Positions 45,494 to 53,804 of a DNA stretch of 60,490 bases are shown one piece after another. Both the position numbers and the translations under genes were made by a program. Numbering within the stretch: position 1 is the stretch's first letter; each line of letters starts with the position of its first letter. The notes under the pieces were generated by a model. The model saw only the letters and a program-made list of their open reading frames with translations. It did not search any database and was not told where the DNA came from. This DNA comes from a virus, in IMG/VR virus record IMGVR_UViG_3300035181_000419, positions 1-60,490 of that record; one strand, written 5' to 3'.

Positions 45494-47539
45494 ATGAGTA
45501 ATAAGCTCCAAACCAGTGACGATGTCATGGTCGAAATGCTTGACAAAATTAGAAAATCAGGCCTAACTGAAAAGCACGCCGCTCGGCTTGGGTTCGACAC
45601 ATATACGGCCCAGGAGGCTCTAACCTCCAACCTGCCCTTTCCCAAGGCTGGGTTCAAGATCCCTTACTTTGACTTAGCTGGCAACGAAACAAAATTCTGG
45701 CGCTTCCGTTATCTTGAGTCTACCCTAAACGCTTGGGACAAAGCGACTGGTAGGAAGGAAATGCGCTACTGTCAGCCAAAAGGCTCGTTGAACGAGTTAT
45801 ACCTGCCCCCTCTAGTTAACTGGGCCAAGATAGCTGGAGATACAACGGTCGCAGTTATCATTACGGAGGGGGAATTGAAGGCAGCCTGCGCCTGCGCCGC
45901 TGGGTTCCCCACCATCGGGCTAGGAGGAGTCTGGTGCTTCAGGTCGTCTGCAAATCACATGCACCTGCTTCCGATGTTTGATGAATTCAAATGGGAGCAG
46001 CGAACAGTCTTCATCTGCTATGACTCCGACGCCGCTGTGAATACGAAAGTTATGGCCGCAGAGAACGCCCTGGCCCGCGAACTAACCCTGCTAGGAGCCG
46101 TGCCCTTCGTCGTTCGCCTGCCCCAAACATCCCCGCCTCTTAAAACGGGGCTTGATGATTATTTAGTTGAGGAAGGGGTGGAGGCACTGAAGGTCGCGCT
46201 GCAAGAAGGTGTGGAATGGCGGGCCGCTAAAGAACTATTCAAACTCAACGAAGAAGTGGTGTATGTCAGAGATCCTGGTGTCATCCTTCGGCTTGATAAC
46301 ATGCAGAAAATGACACCCATGAGTTTCACTAACCATGCCTACGCGAACCGCCGGTATTTTGAGGAAGTAATCGGCGCCAAAGGCGTGAAGCTAGTAGAAC
46401 GAAGCGCCCCAGCAGAATGGATGAAGTGGCCCCTTCGCGCAGAAGTTGCCCGCTGTGTCTACAAACCGGGTGAAGACCACTTCTACAAAGGGGCGATGAA
46501 TACATGGCCCGGATGGGGCTGCTACCCCGCTGAGGGATCTGTCCAGCCGTGGGAAGAGCTCATGGAATATATGTTCAATGTTGAAGACATCCCAGAACGC
46601 GCCAAAGATCGCAAGTGGTTTGAGCAATGGCTGGCATATCCACTTCAACATCCAGGAGAAAAGCTCTATACCGCCGCAGTTTTCTGGGGAACAAGGCATG
46701 GCACAGGCAAGTCACTGATCGGCTATTCCATGATCAAGATTTATGGGAAAAATGGAACTGAGATTGGCGACCGTGACCTTCATGCTTCGTTCAATGAGTG
46801 TATGGAAAATAAGCAGTTCATCATGGGAGAGGAGATAACGGGCGGGGATAAGCGGGCCGTGGCTGATCACATGAAGTCAATGATCACCCAAAAGCAGCTC
46901 AGATTGAATGTCAAATACATCCCAAGCTATACGATTGACGATTGCATCAATTATTACTTCACAAGTAACCACCCCGACGCATTCTTCCTAGAGGATACGG
47001 ATCGTCGGTTTTTTATTCACGAAATAAATGCGCCGCCGAAGCCGTTCAAGTTCTATTCCGACTACATGACTTGGCTGAACGGCAGCGGTGCCAACGCATT
47101 GTTTGACTATCTATTGAAGATCGACTGCTCAGACTTCAATCCGCAGGGCGCCGCCCCCATGACAGTGTCTAAGCAAGAAATGATTGATAATGGCAAGAGT
47201 GATATTGCCGCATGGGTCGCGCTACTTAAAGATCAGCCCGATTATGTGACGCGACTTGGCGGTGTGACCTTGAAACATCGTCTTTGGTCCGCCACAGAAC
47301 TTCATTCAATATACGATAAGGATGGGCGCGGCAAGACGACAGTGGGAGGCATGGCGCGAGAATTGGCGAGGGCGGGTATTGAGAAAGCTGCGGAAGGGGC
47401 GAATATTTTCACTGACCATGGTATGCAGAAACTGTGGATTATCAGGCCGATTCCCCACACGGTATCCCCCGCTGAGTTGTCTGAAATGTATCTCACAGAA
47501 CGGGGGATTGCGTGCAAGAAAACTACTACAAAGTTCTAG
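45494..47539 (+). CDS. primase-helicase (DUF3854 TOPRIM-like + SF3-type ATPase)
   Basis: 681 residues. Residues about 60-230: zinc-less primase part with ITEGELKAACACAAG and VFICYDSDAAVN, the Glu and Asp-x-Asp of a TOPRIM-like domain. Residues about 380-530: helicase core with Walker A GTRHGTGKSLIGY (near 398) and an acidic MGEEITGGDKR Walker B-like motif. The C-terminal part resembles D5/DUF5906-type ends. It should prime and unwind at the fork. It starts the DNA replication module together with ligase and polymerase. Confidence 0.8.
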   Translation: MSNKLQTSDDVMVEMLDKIRKSGLTEKHAARLGFDTYTAQEALTSNLPFPKAGFKIPYFDLAGNETKFWRFRYLESTLNAWDKATGRKEMRYCQPKGSLNELYLPPLVNWAKIAGDTTVAVIITEGELKAACACAAGFPTIGLGGVWCFRSSANHMHLLPMFDEFKWEQRTVFICYDSDAAVNTKVMAAENALARELTLLGAVPFVVRLPQTSPPLKTGLDDYLVEEGVEALKVALQEGVEWRAAKELFKLNEEVVYVRDPGVILRLDNMQKMTPMSFTNHAYANRRYFEEVIGAKGVKLVERSAPAEWMKWPLRAEVARCVYKPGEDHFYKGAMNTWPGWGCYPAEGSVQPWEELMEYMFNVEDIPERAKDRKWFEQWLAYPLQHPGEKLYTAAVFWGTRHGTGKSLIGYSMIKIYGKNGTEIGDRDLHASFNECMENKQFIMGEEITGGDKRAVADHMKSMITQKQLRLNVKYIPSYTIDDCINYYFTSNHPDAFFLEDTDRRFFIHEINAPPKPFKFYSDYMTWLNGSGANALFDYLLKIDCSDFNPQGAAPMTVSKQEMIDNGKSDIAAWVALLKDQPDYVTRLGGVTLKHRLWSATELHSIYDKDGRGKTTVGGMARELARAGIEKAAEGANIFTDHGMQKLWIIRPIPHTVSPAELSEMYLTERGIACKKTTTKF

Positions 47540-47844
47540 GAGTTCCGCCATCCGCTGAAGTGTCAGAGATCAGAGAAGCCTACTGGAATATCGCCAAGGC
47601 AAACCACCCCGATCTAAATCCTAGTGGGGCAGATATCATGTCTGCTGCCACAGAAGCCTACGGCGTTCTATCTGATGATAAGAAACGCCTCCGCTATGAC
47701 AGGTTGCTGGACTTTACCATGACTAAGTGCCCTGAGTGCTCTGGTCGTGGAACGACTCTGCGAGTGACTGGCTTCAGTGCAGTGGGCGCTCGTATTGAGA
47801 AATGTAAAGCCTGCAACGGGGAAGGATATGGAAATAAAGGCTAA
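47512..47844 (+). CDS. DnaJ-like protein with one zinc finger
   Basis: 110 residues, GTG start inside the end of the primase-helicase gene. The J domain opens YYKVLGVPPSAEVSEIREAY, has HPDLNP (HPD at about 33-35) and YGVLSDDKKRLRYDRLL. A single zinc centre CPECSGRG...CKACNGEG follows. The client-binding C-terminal domains are missing. HPD is needed to stimulate DnaK, so it may steer host DnaK to phage replication complexes. Confidence 0.85.
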   Translation: MQENYYKVLGVPPSAEVSEIREAYWNIAKANHPDLNPSGADIMSAATEAYGVLSDDKKRLRYDRLLDFTMTKCPECSGRGTTLRVTGFSAVGARIEKCKACNGEGYGNKG

Positions 47845-48220
47845 GTTTCTTTCTAAGATAAGGATTAAAGGAGATTGCTGGCTGTGGGTCGGGGCACTGA
47901 CAGACGATGGCTATGGATTAGTTAGCATAGATGGAACAAGCAAGCGCGCTCACCGTGTTGTCTTCGAAGAACAGGTTAGAAAACTTTCCTCAAAGGAACT
48001 CCTGTCTGCGACTTGCAGTAACAGGAATTGTGTCAACCCCGATCATATGGAGATCATATCGCCAGAGACCCTTCGTCGCAGAAATCAAGCCGCGCACAAC
48101 GCAACTCTTTCTCAACTGTGCTCTAAAGGGCATGAGTTAGATGAGAACCGTAAGTGTCGGATATGCGCCAATGACTACATGCGCGACTACATGCGCCGAC
48201 GGCGCAAAGAAGCAAAATAG
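47828..48220 (+). CDS. HNH-like protein 3 with C-terminal zinc motif
   Basis: 130 residues from the ATG at 47828, inside the end of the DnaJ-like gene. GDCWLWVGALTDDGYGLV, KRAHRVVFEEQV (AHR kept) and TCSNRNCVNPDHMEII (His before the first Cys lost: LLSATC). Then CSKGHELDENRKCRICANDY adds the CxxxH...CxxC ribbon common in phage HNH enzymes. Possibly inactive as nuclease yet DNA-binding. Confidence 0.7.
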   Translation: MEIKAKFLSKIRIKGDCWLWVGALTDDGYGLVSIDGTSKRAHRVVFEEQVRKLSSKELLSATCSNRNCVNPDHMEIISPETLRRRNQAAHNATLSQLCSKGHELDENRKCRICANDYMRDYMRRRRKEAK

Positions 48221-48222
48221 AG

Positions 48223-48252
48223 TTGGCGCGGAAACCAAACGAGCAGTATAAT
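48223..48252 (+). promoter_or_regulatory. promoter of the ligase unit
   Basis: TTGGCGC (48223-48229), 17 bp, TATAAT (48247-48252), a consensus -10. Confidence 0.78.
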
Positions 48253-48272
48253 ATATTAAGGGGCTGGGCACC

Positions 48273-48494
48273 ATGGACGAAGCAGTCAGAACCTCTCTGG
48301 TAGAAGTATCACTGGCTATCAACGTATGTGAAATGAAACTTGAGCACCTTTCTCGGTCAATGGTTGGGAGGTCCTACCATGAAAAAGAAATAGCCCAAGA
48401 ACTTCGGCAGTGCCGAGCGCGTATAGACGGGCTGGTTCAGCCGGTCACACAGACAAACACCCAAGTGACAGAAGCACAGTCAAAAAACTTGTAG
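48273..48494 (+). CDS. small helical protein
   Basis: 73 residues, two helices (SLVEVSLAINVCEMKLEHLS, KEIAQELRQCRARIDGL). First gene behind the promoter at 48223. Unknown. Confidence 0.5.
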   Translation: MDEAVRTSLVEVSLAINVCEMKLEHLSRSMVGRSYHEKEIAQELRQCRARIDGLVQPVTQTNTQVTEAQSKNL

Positions 48495-48504
48495 AGGATA
48501 AAGC

Positions 48505-49422
48505 ATGGCAATCAGGGGAATGAAGGCGGCCACCGCGCCCATGGATCTTCGCAAGATACGTCTTCCGAAGTATGGCAGCACTAAGATCAATGGTGTGCGC
48601 GGAATCGTTGTTGATGGTGTGTTGATGAGCTACAACATGAAGCCCATCGTAAACGACTTCACCCAGGCCATGTTCGGCAGGCCGGAATTAAATGGCTTCG
48701 ATGGAGAAATTGTGGTCGGGGCCCCAAACGACCACAATTCACTTCGCAACACAATGAGCGCCATCACTAGGCACCACGGGGAATGCGATGTTCATTTTCA
48801 TATCTTTGATAATTATCTGCTAGATGCTGACTACCGTAGCAGGTATGAAAATCTGCTGTGGCAGCGCGACACTGGAAAGTGGCGTGGCGTGTGCGACCGC
48901 CTTGTGGTCGTTGAACAGAAAATCATCGCAACACACGACGCTCTTGAAGCATTTGAAGAAGATGTCTTGAACCAGGGCTTCGAAGGAATCATGCTGCGCC
49001 GTATTGACGGGCGCTACAAGTTCGGGCGAAGCACCCCTGGCGAAGATGATCTGTGGAAAGTGAAGCGGTTCGTAGACGCAGAGGCTGTGATAATCGGGTT
49101 CGAGGAGGGAATGCACAATGCCAACGAACTTCAAGTGAACGAGCTGGGCAAGGCCAAACGGACTTCCCACAAAGAAAACAAAGTCCCAAAAGGCACGCTC
49201 GGGGGACTGCTGGTTATCGGAATAAACGGCCATTACAAGGGAGTTGAATACCGAGTCGGCATCGGATTCGATCAGCTAACCGCCCAAGAAATCTGGGACA
49301 ATCAGGTCACCTGGATGGGAAAGATCATCAAGGTGAAATACTTTCCAGTGGGAAACCTCAACAAACCGGCCCATACTTCCTTCGAAGGAGAGTTCTTGGG
49401 GGAGCGGCCCGAGGGAATGTGA
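48505..49422 (+). CDS. ATP-dependent DNA ligase
   Basis: 305 residues. Motif I STKINGVRG with the adenylated Lys27 (Asp of KxDG is Asn here), motif III GFDGEIVVG, IIIa HFHIFDNYLLDADYR, motif IV GFEGIMLRR, motif V LWKVKRF. A C-terminal OB domain (about 205-305) includes the LGGLLVIGING strand. Size and motif order fit T7-type small phage ligases. It seals Okazaki and repair nicks. AGAGG before the ATG. Confidence 0.9.
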   Translation: MAIRGMKAATAPMDLRKIRLPKYGSTKINGVRGIVVDGVLMSYNMKPIVNDFTQAMFGRPELNGFDGEIVVGAPNDHNSLRNTMSAITRHHGECDVHFHIFDNYLLDADYRSRYENLLWQRDTGKWRGVCDRLVVVEQKIIATHDALEAFEEDVLNQGFEGIMLRRIDGRYKFGRSTPGEDDLWKVKRFVDAEAVIIGFEEGMHNANELQVNELGKAKRTSHKENKVPKGTLGGLLVIGINGHYKGVEYRVGIGFDQLTAQEIWDNQVTWMGKIIKVKYFPVGNLNKPAHTSFEGEFLGERPEGM

Positions 49423-49450
49423 GACGCAGCAACTTTGAGGGCATCTGGCC

Positions 49451-49480
49451 TTGCGCATGAGCGTAAGGAGCCCCTACACT
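49451..49480 (+). promoter_or_regulatory. promoter (TTGCGC type)
   Basis: TTGCGC (49451-49456), 18 bp, TACACT (49475-49480), 36 bp before the ATG at 49517. The spacer starts ATGAG as at 32894. Confidence 0.7.
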
Positions 49481-49516
49481 TACCCATGGCCCAAACGGGC
49501 ATACTTGGAGGGCCTC

Positions 49517-49948
49517 ATGGCCAAAACGAAAACACTTGTTCCCGAGTTAGAAGTTCCTGAGCCAACCGAGTTCCAAGTTCCCGAAAGCCTCGCAGCTTGC
49601 GCCGACCTGCTTTACTCTATCCGTGAAATGCGGCTGGGTATTGAAAAGCAGGTTGATGAGCTGAAGCAGCGCGAGACACAGCTTCGGGACCACCTGATCA
49701 ACACGCTGCCCAAGGGCGAAGCTTCCGGGATCGCGGGGCGCATTGCGCGTGTCGCCATCGTCGTAAAGGAAGAGCCCCAGGTGCAGGACTGGGATGCCTT
49801 CTACGGATACATCAAAGAGCATGATGCCTTTGATCTGCTGCAGAGGCGTATGTCGGCCCCCGCAGTCAAGGCGCGTTGGCAGGAAGAAGAGACCGTGGCA
49901 GGGGTGGGCGTCTTCAACAACGTCACCATTTCTCTGCGGAAGGTGTAA
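49517..49948 (+). CDS. conserved phage replication-region protein (Gp157-like form)
   Basis: 143 residues from the ATG at 49517 (GGAGG upstream). A coiled coil (about 35-70, REMRLGIEKQVDELKQRE) followed by a beta domain with IARVAIVVKEEPQVQDWDAF and a final VGVFNNVTISLRKV. This coil-plus-beta form resembles phage Gp157-type or ssDNA-annealing-associated proteins, often placed before an SSB gene, as here. Exact function unknown. Confidence 0.55.
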   Translation: MAKTKTLVPELEVPEPTEFQVPESLAACADLLYSIREMRLGIEKQVDELKQRETQLRDHLINTLPKGEASGIAGRIARVAIVVKEEPQVQDWDAFYGYIKEHDAFDLLQRRMSAPAVKARWQEEETVAGVGVFNNVTISLRKV

Positions 49949-50007
49949 GAACATGATAGATCCCCGAAGTTTCGGTCGTGTTGACGGGGAATAGACCCCA
50001 CAATTCT

Positions 50008-50107
50008 GGGCTGATGGCGAAACGGCAAACGCGGTGTGATCACACTGGCTGCAAAGGGCATGACGTCTGCCCTAGCTTTGAAGGTTCAAATCCTTCTCAG
50101 CCCACCA
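50008..50107 (+). tRNA. tRNA-like element without a standard anticodon arm
   Basis: Acceptor GGGCTGA (50008-50014) pairs with TCAGCCC (50097-50103), and ACCA follows in the DNA. The D arm is GCG-AAACGGCAAA-CGC with the GG; the T arm is GAAGG-TTCAAAT-CCTTC. The total is 100 nt. Between D and T arms the only 5+7+5 hairpin is GGGCA-TGACGTC-TGCCC, whose loop lacks U33; before it sits a palindrome GTGTGATCACAC. So either a decayed or interrupted tRNA, or a tRNA mimic. I cannot assign an amino acid. Confidence 0.6.
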
Positions 50108-50161
50108 TTTCAACACTGAGTGCAGGCAGTTCCCTGCACAGTTCACTAGTGGAGCAACACC

Positions 50162-50920
50162 ATGGCAAAGAAAGAAGTGGCCGCGCCTGTCGTAACACAG
50201 GTCAACACCTGGGATCAGCAGCTTGCTGATGCCGCAGCAGAAGTTTCCAGCATGGAGGCTGGAAACAGCAATTTCATCAGCACCCGCAACGGAATTCTGT
50301 CCTACAACGGAACTCCGATTCCCGGTAACAAGCTGAATGTCGTGGTGATCAACCACGCCATGGAGAACCACTATTACACCGAGCGCTTCGATCCGGACAG
50401 CCCTGCGAGCCCGGTATGCTTTGCGTTCGGAACGGACGAGGCTACCATGGCCCCGCACGAGCTTAGTTCGGAGCCGCAGGCCGAGAAGTGTGCAGTCTGC
50501 CCGCGAAATCAGTTCGGTTCTGCTGACACTGGTAAGGGGAAGGCGTGCAAGAATATCCGGCGACTTGGGGTAATCACCGAAGACGACCTGGAAGACGTCA
50601 AGGCCGCTGCCCTGGCTGTGATCAAGGTTCCCGTCACCAGCGTCAAGCCCTGGAAGGCATACGTCCAGAGTTTGAACAACACGCTGCGGCGCCCTCCGTT
50701 CTCCGTAGTGACGCAGATCGCGCCCGTGCCGCATCCGAAGCACCAGTTTGAGCTGACCTTCAAGCTGGATGCTCAGATCACCGACGGGGCCGACCTTCAG
50801 GCGATCTTGGACCGGCGCGACGCCGCCATGGAGGAACTGTGCCGCCCGTATGCGCCCCCCGTGGCGCAGGACGAGGCCGCAGAGCAGCCCCAGAAGCCTC
50901 AGGGAAAGCGCAAGTTTTAG
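50162..50920 (+). CDS. putative ssDNA-binding protein
   Basis: 252 residues. The N-terminal region is followed by GNKLNVVVINHAMENHYYTE (about 56-75) and a Cys cluster CAVCPRNQFGSADTGKGKAC (about 117-136), then KNIRRLGVI and KPWKAYVQSLNNTLRRPPFS. This pattern recurs in phage replication regions where it is often called ssDNA-binding or left unnamed. The tail is Gln/Lys-rich. It sits between a tRNA-like element and polymerase and ends at a terminator, which fits an abundant replication protein. Function inferred. Confidence 0.55.
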   Translation: MAKKEVAAPVVTQVNTWDQQLADAAAEVSSMEAGNSNFISTRNGILSYNGTPIPGNKLNVVVINHAMENHYYTERFDPDSPASPVCFAFGTDEATMAPHELSSEPQAEKCAVCPRNQFGSADTGKGKACKNIRRLGVITEDDLEDVKAAALAVIKVPVTSVKPWKAYVQSLNNTLRRPPFSVVTQIAPVPHPKHQFELTFKLDAQITDGADLQAILDRRDAAMEELCRPYAPPVAQDEAAEQPQKPQGKRKF

Positions 50921-50932
50921 GGGTGGCCGCTA

Positions 50933-50974
50933 CAGGCCCGCAGGGGTTCAGGCACCTCTGCGGGCCTGCTTTAT
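50933..50974 (+). terminator. intrinsic terminator
   Basis: CAGGCCCGCAG (50933-50943) pairs with CTGCGGGCCTG (50958-50968), followed by CTTTAT. It ends the unit that holds the putative SSB. Confidence 0.85.
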
Positions 50975-50987
50975 GGAGGGATAGTCG

Positions 50988-51230
50988 GTGATAAATCCAG
51001 ACCACCTCGTCGAGGACCGCCAAAGCATCCACAACTGGTTGATAGTCCTTAGGACATGGCGAACGCTCACAGCTTTCTTGAGTAAGACCACAGACGAGGA
51101 AGCCTGCTGGTCTCTTCTTAAGTTTGAGAAAGAACAGCAGAACCGGCCACTCTTCGTAAAGCGCATCTACGGCAAGGCCTCAATCCTACGGGCTCGCAAT
51201 GAGCGCGCCAAACTGAAAGGCACTAAGTGA
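50988..51230 (+). CDS. small protein before DNA polymerase
   Basis: 80 residues, GTG start with GGAGGG upstream. Helical and basic (VLRTWRTLTAFLSKTTDEEA, RLYGKAS-like end). Its stop overlaps the polymerase GTG. Unknown; perhaps a polymerase accessory. Confidence 0.55.
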   Translation: MINPDHLVEDRQSIHNWLIVLRTWRTLTAFLSKTTDEEACWSLLKFEKEQQNRPLFVKRIYGKASILRARNERAKLKGTK

Positions 51231-53086
51231 ATATTCCTAGCCCATGGGTCCTTGACTTTGAGACTGAGGCCATTGGGGGCAGGCCCGACTATCCACCTGT
51301 TCCTGTGAGCTTCAGCATCCAGAGCCCAAGAGACGAAGCTCAACGGTTCTACGCATGGGGCCACCCCACGGAGAACAACTGCACCTATGATGAGGCTGTC
51401 GCTGTTCTGCATGAGTGCTGGAATAGCGGAGAGCCAATTCTGTTCCACAACATGAAGTTTGATATAGACGTCGCGCAGCATCATATGGGGTGCGGAGACA
51501 TTGAATGGCAGCGCGTTCACGACACTATGTTCCTTCTATTCCTGATGTATCCCCATGCTCGGTTTCTGTCGTTGAAGCCAAGCGCGGAGAAACTTCTGAA
51601 TATGCCCCCTGATGAACAGGAAGCTGTTCGTGATTGGCTAGTCGCTAACGGGGTGTGCAGCGACACGAAGGGGTGGGGAGCGTTCATCTCCAAGGCACCA
51701 GGATCCCTTGTTGGAACTTATGCCGAGGGCGACGTTATCAGGACCAAACTTCTTTTCGAGCTGCTCTACCCGCAGGTGGTGGAAGCTGGAATGCTTCCAG
51801 CCTATGATCGAGAACGTGAGCTCATGTTCGTTCTTCTACAGAATGAACGCGAGGGTGTCCGAGTTGATCTGGAACTTCTGAAGAAAGACCTGGACATTTA
51901 CGAAGCTGCTATGGAAAAAGCAGAGTCTTGGATCCGAGAGCGCTTGGGTGTTCCTGAACTGAACTTGGACGCTGCGGCGCAAGTAGCCAACGCCCTAGAC
52001 GCGAGTGGTGTAGTCACCCAGTGGCATCTCACGAAGACTGGCAAGCGGTCCACCGCCAAAGATAAGATGACCCCCGACATGTTCACAGACGAGCGGGTTA
52101 GTCAGGCGCTGGGCTATCGGAGCCGTCTCTCCACACTACTCGGCACCTTCATGCGAAATTGGCATGATGTTGCCGTGAGGTCAAACGGAATCATCTACAC
52201 TAACTGGAGTCAGGTTCGCCAGCCCGGTTCCGGAGACGGAAGCAAGGGGGCACGAACTGGCCGTATGTCAAGCAGCCCTCCGTTCATGAACATTGCCAAA
52301 GATCTGGAAGAAAAGAGTGACGGGTATGTCCACCCTGAGTTCTTGGATGTTCCAGAACTTCCAGCCATTCGCAAATACATTCTTCCTGACCATCCAGGCG
52401 ATCTCATTCTACACCGAGATTATAGCCAGCAGGAGCTACGAGTGCTGGCGCATATGGAAGATGGCGCCTTCATGGCCGCGTATATCGCGGACCCATCCAT
52501 GGATGTTCATGAATATGTCAGGCAAGAAATCAAGCGCCTGACGGGGGTTGAATACACCCGGTCGCAGGTGAAGCAGGTGAACTTTGGTATCATCTATGGC
52601 ATGGGCTATGGAGCTTTGGCCAAGAAACTTGACAGCACAGTAGATGTCGCCAAGGACATCAAAACCGCCCAGCGAAGGGTTCTTCCGGGGGTGGCGGCTT
52701 TGGAGCGATCAATTAAGAAAATCGGCGGTTCCGGGGGTTTCATCACTACCTGGGGCGGTCGGCGCTACTTCGTGGAGGAGCCCAAGATCGTAAAGGGCGC
52801 GGCAATGTCGTTTGAGTATAAGCTGCTCAACTACCTTATTCAAGGTAGCGCAGCGGATATCACAAAGCAGGCGCTGATCAACTACCACAAAATGAAAAAG
52901 CACGGCCGATTCCTTATCACGGTTCATGACGAAATCAACATCTCCGTGCCTAAAGAATACGCCGATGAGGAAATGGAGATTCTCAAGAAAGCCATGAATT
53001 CCGTGCCACTTGATGTTCCCCTGCTATCTGATGGTAAAATCGGACCTAACTGGGGAAATATGAAGAAGTTCGTGGACAAAGAATAG
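51227..53086 (+). CDS. polA: family A DNA polymerase with 3'-5' exonuclease
   Basis: 619 residues from a GTG. Exonuclease: Exo I VLDFETEA (about 8-15), Exo II ILFHNMKFDID (about 73-83), Exo III GTYAEGDVIRTKL (about 163-175). Polymerase: motif A LILHRDYSQQELRVLAH, motif B RSQVKQVNFGIIYGMGYG with Phe at the site that disfavours dideoxynucleotides, motif C LITVHDEINI. Proofreading and polymerase residues are complete; no 5' nuclease domain. It is the replicative enzyme. Confidence 0.93.
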   Translation: MNIPSPWVLDFETEAIGGRPDYPPVPVSFSIQSPRDEAQRFYAWGHPTENNCTYDEAVAVLHECWNSGEPILFHNMKFDIDVAQHHMGCGDIEWQRVHDTMFLLFLMYPHARFLSLKPSAEKLLNMPPDEQEAVRDWLVANGVCSDTKGWGAFISKAPGSLVGTYAEGDVIRTKLLFELLYPQVVEAGMLPAYDRERELMFVLLQNEREGVRVDLELLKKDLDIYEAAMEKAESWIRERLGVPELNLDAAAQVANALDASGVVTQWHLTKTGKRSTAKDKMTPDMFTDERVSQALGYRSRLSTLLGTFMRNWHDVAVRSNGIIYTNWSQVRQPGSGDGSKGARTGRMSSSPPFMNIAKDLEEKSDGYVHPEFLDVPELPAIRKYILPDHPGDLILHRDYSQQELRVLAHMEDGAFMAAYIADPSMDVHEYVRQEIKRLTGVEYTRSQVKQVNFGIIYGMGYGALAKKLDSTVDVAKDIKTAQRRVLPGVAALERSIKKIGGSGGFITTWGGRRYFVEEPKIVKGAAMSFEYKLLNYLIQGSAADITKQALINYHKMKKHGRFLITVHDEINISVPKEYADEEMEILKKAMNSVPLDVPLLSDGKIGPNWGNMKKFVDKE

Positions 53087-53123
53087 GGTGTCCGGAAGTA
53101 AGTTCAATTGAAAAGGAGAAATG

Positions 53124-53795
53124 ATGGCCCGAGGAAAAGTAGAACAGATCACAGCATGGTCGTTCTCTCGCTACAAGGCATACGAGGCCTGCCCCTTCAA
53201 AGCAAAGCTGGCTTTCATAGATAAAATGAAAGAGCCGCCCAACCCGGCCATGGATCGTGGCATCAGAATTCATAGCTTGGCTGAGTCCTTCGTCAACGCC
53301 AAGGAAGGCACGCCCTGCCCCCCTGAGCTGGAACTCTTTGAGGAGGATTTCCTAGAGGCTCGTAAAATGCACCCGGAGGTTGAGTGCGAGTGGGCCTTCA
53401 CCAATATCTGGGAACCGACAAGCTGGTTCGGCAAAGATGCGTGGTGCCGGGTCAAGACCGATCTCACCTACACGAATGGTAACGAACTTATCGTCGTGGA
53501 CCATAAGACCGGAAAGCGCAACGAGGACCATAAGGAACAGCTTTCGCTATATGCCTTGGCAGGGTTCATCATTAACCCCGACGTTGATGTCGTTAGGGGC
53601 GCTCTTTGGTATCTGGATCAAGGAGCTCCGATCGTTGATCAAGTCTACGAACGGGGCCAGATGGGGGAACTGGCAGATGCGTGGGAAGAAAAGACACGAC
53701 CCATGCTGAACGACACGATCTTCGCCCCGAAGCCCGGTAATGCCTGCCGCTGGTGCCACTGGAAGAAGAGTAACGGCGGCCCCTGCAAGTTTTAG
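53124..53795 (+). CDS. Cas4/RecB-like PD-(D/E)XK nuclease with Fe-S type cysteines
   Basis: 223 residues from the second ATG (53124), which has better spacing to AGGAG than 53121. WSFSRYKAYEACPFKAKLAF (about 11-30) gives the first Cys, MDRGIRIHSLAESF the His helix, LIVVDHKTGKR the D...xK motif, DHKEQLSLYAL the QxxxY, and CRWCHWKKSNGGPC the three C-terminal Cys. The four cysteines fit an iron-sulfur site as in Cas4 and AddB. Probable 5'-3' or recombination exonuclease; no CRISPR array is seen. Confidence 0.85.
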   Translation: MARGKVEQITAWSFSRYKAYEACPFKAKLAFIDKMKEPPNPAMDRGIRIHSLAESFVNAKEGTPCPPELELFEEDFLEARKMHPEVECEWAFTNIWEPTSWFGKDAWCRVKTDLTYTNGNELIVVDHKTGKRNEDHKEQLSLYALAGFIINPDVDVVRGALWYLDQGAPIVDQVYERGQMGELADAWEEKTRPMLNDTIFAPKPGNACRWCHWKKSNGGPCKF

Positions 53796-53804
53796 AGGTG
53801 GAAC

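Noticed and set aside
53124-53795. Cas4-like protein as a sign of a CRISPR system
   Set aside because: No CRISPR array, Cas1 or Cas2 is visible; Cas4-like exonucleases are usual in phage replication modules.
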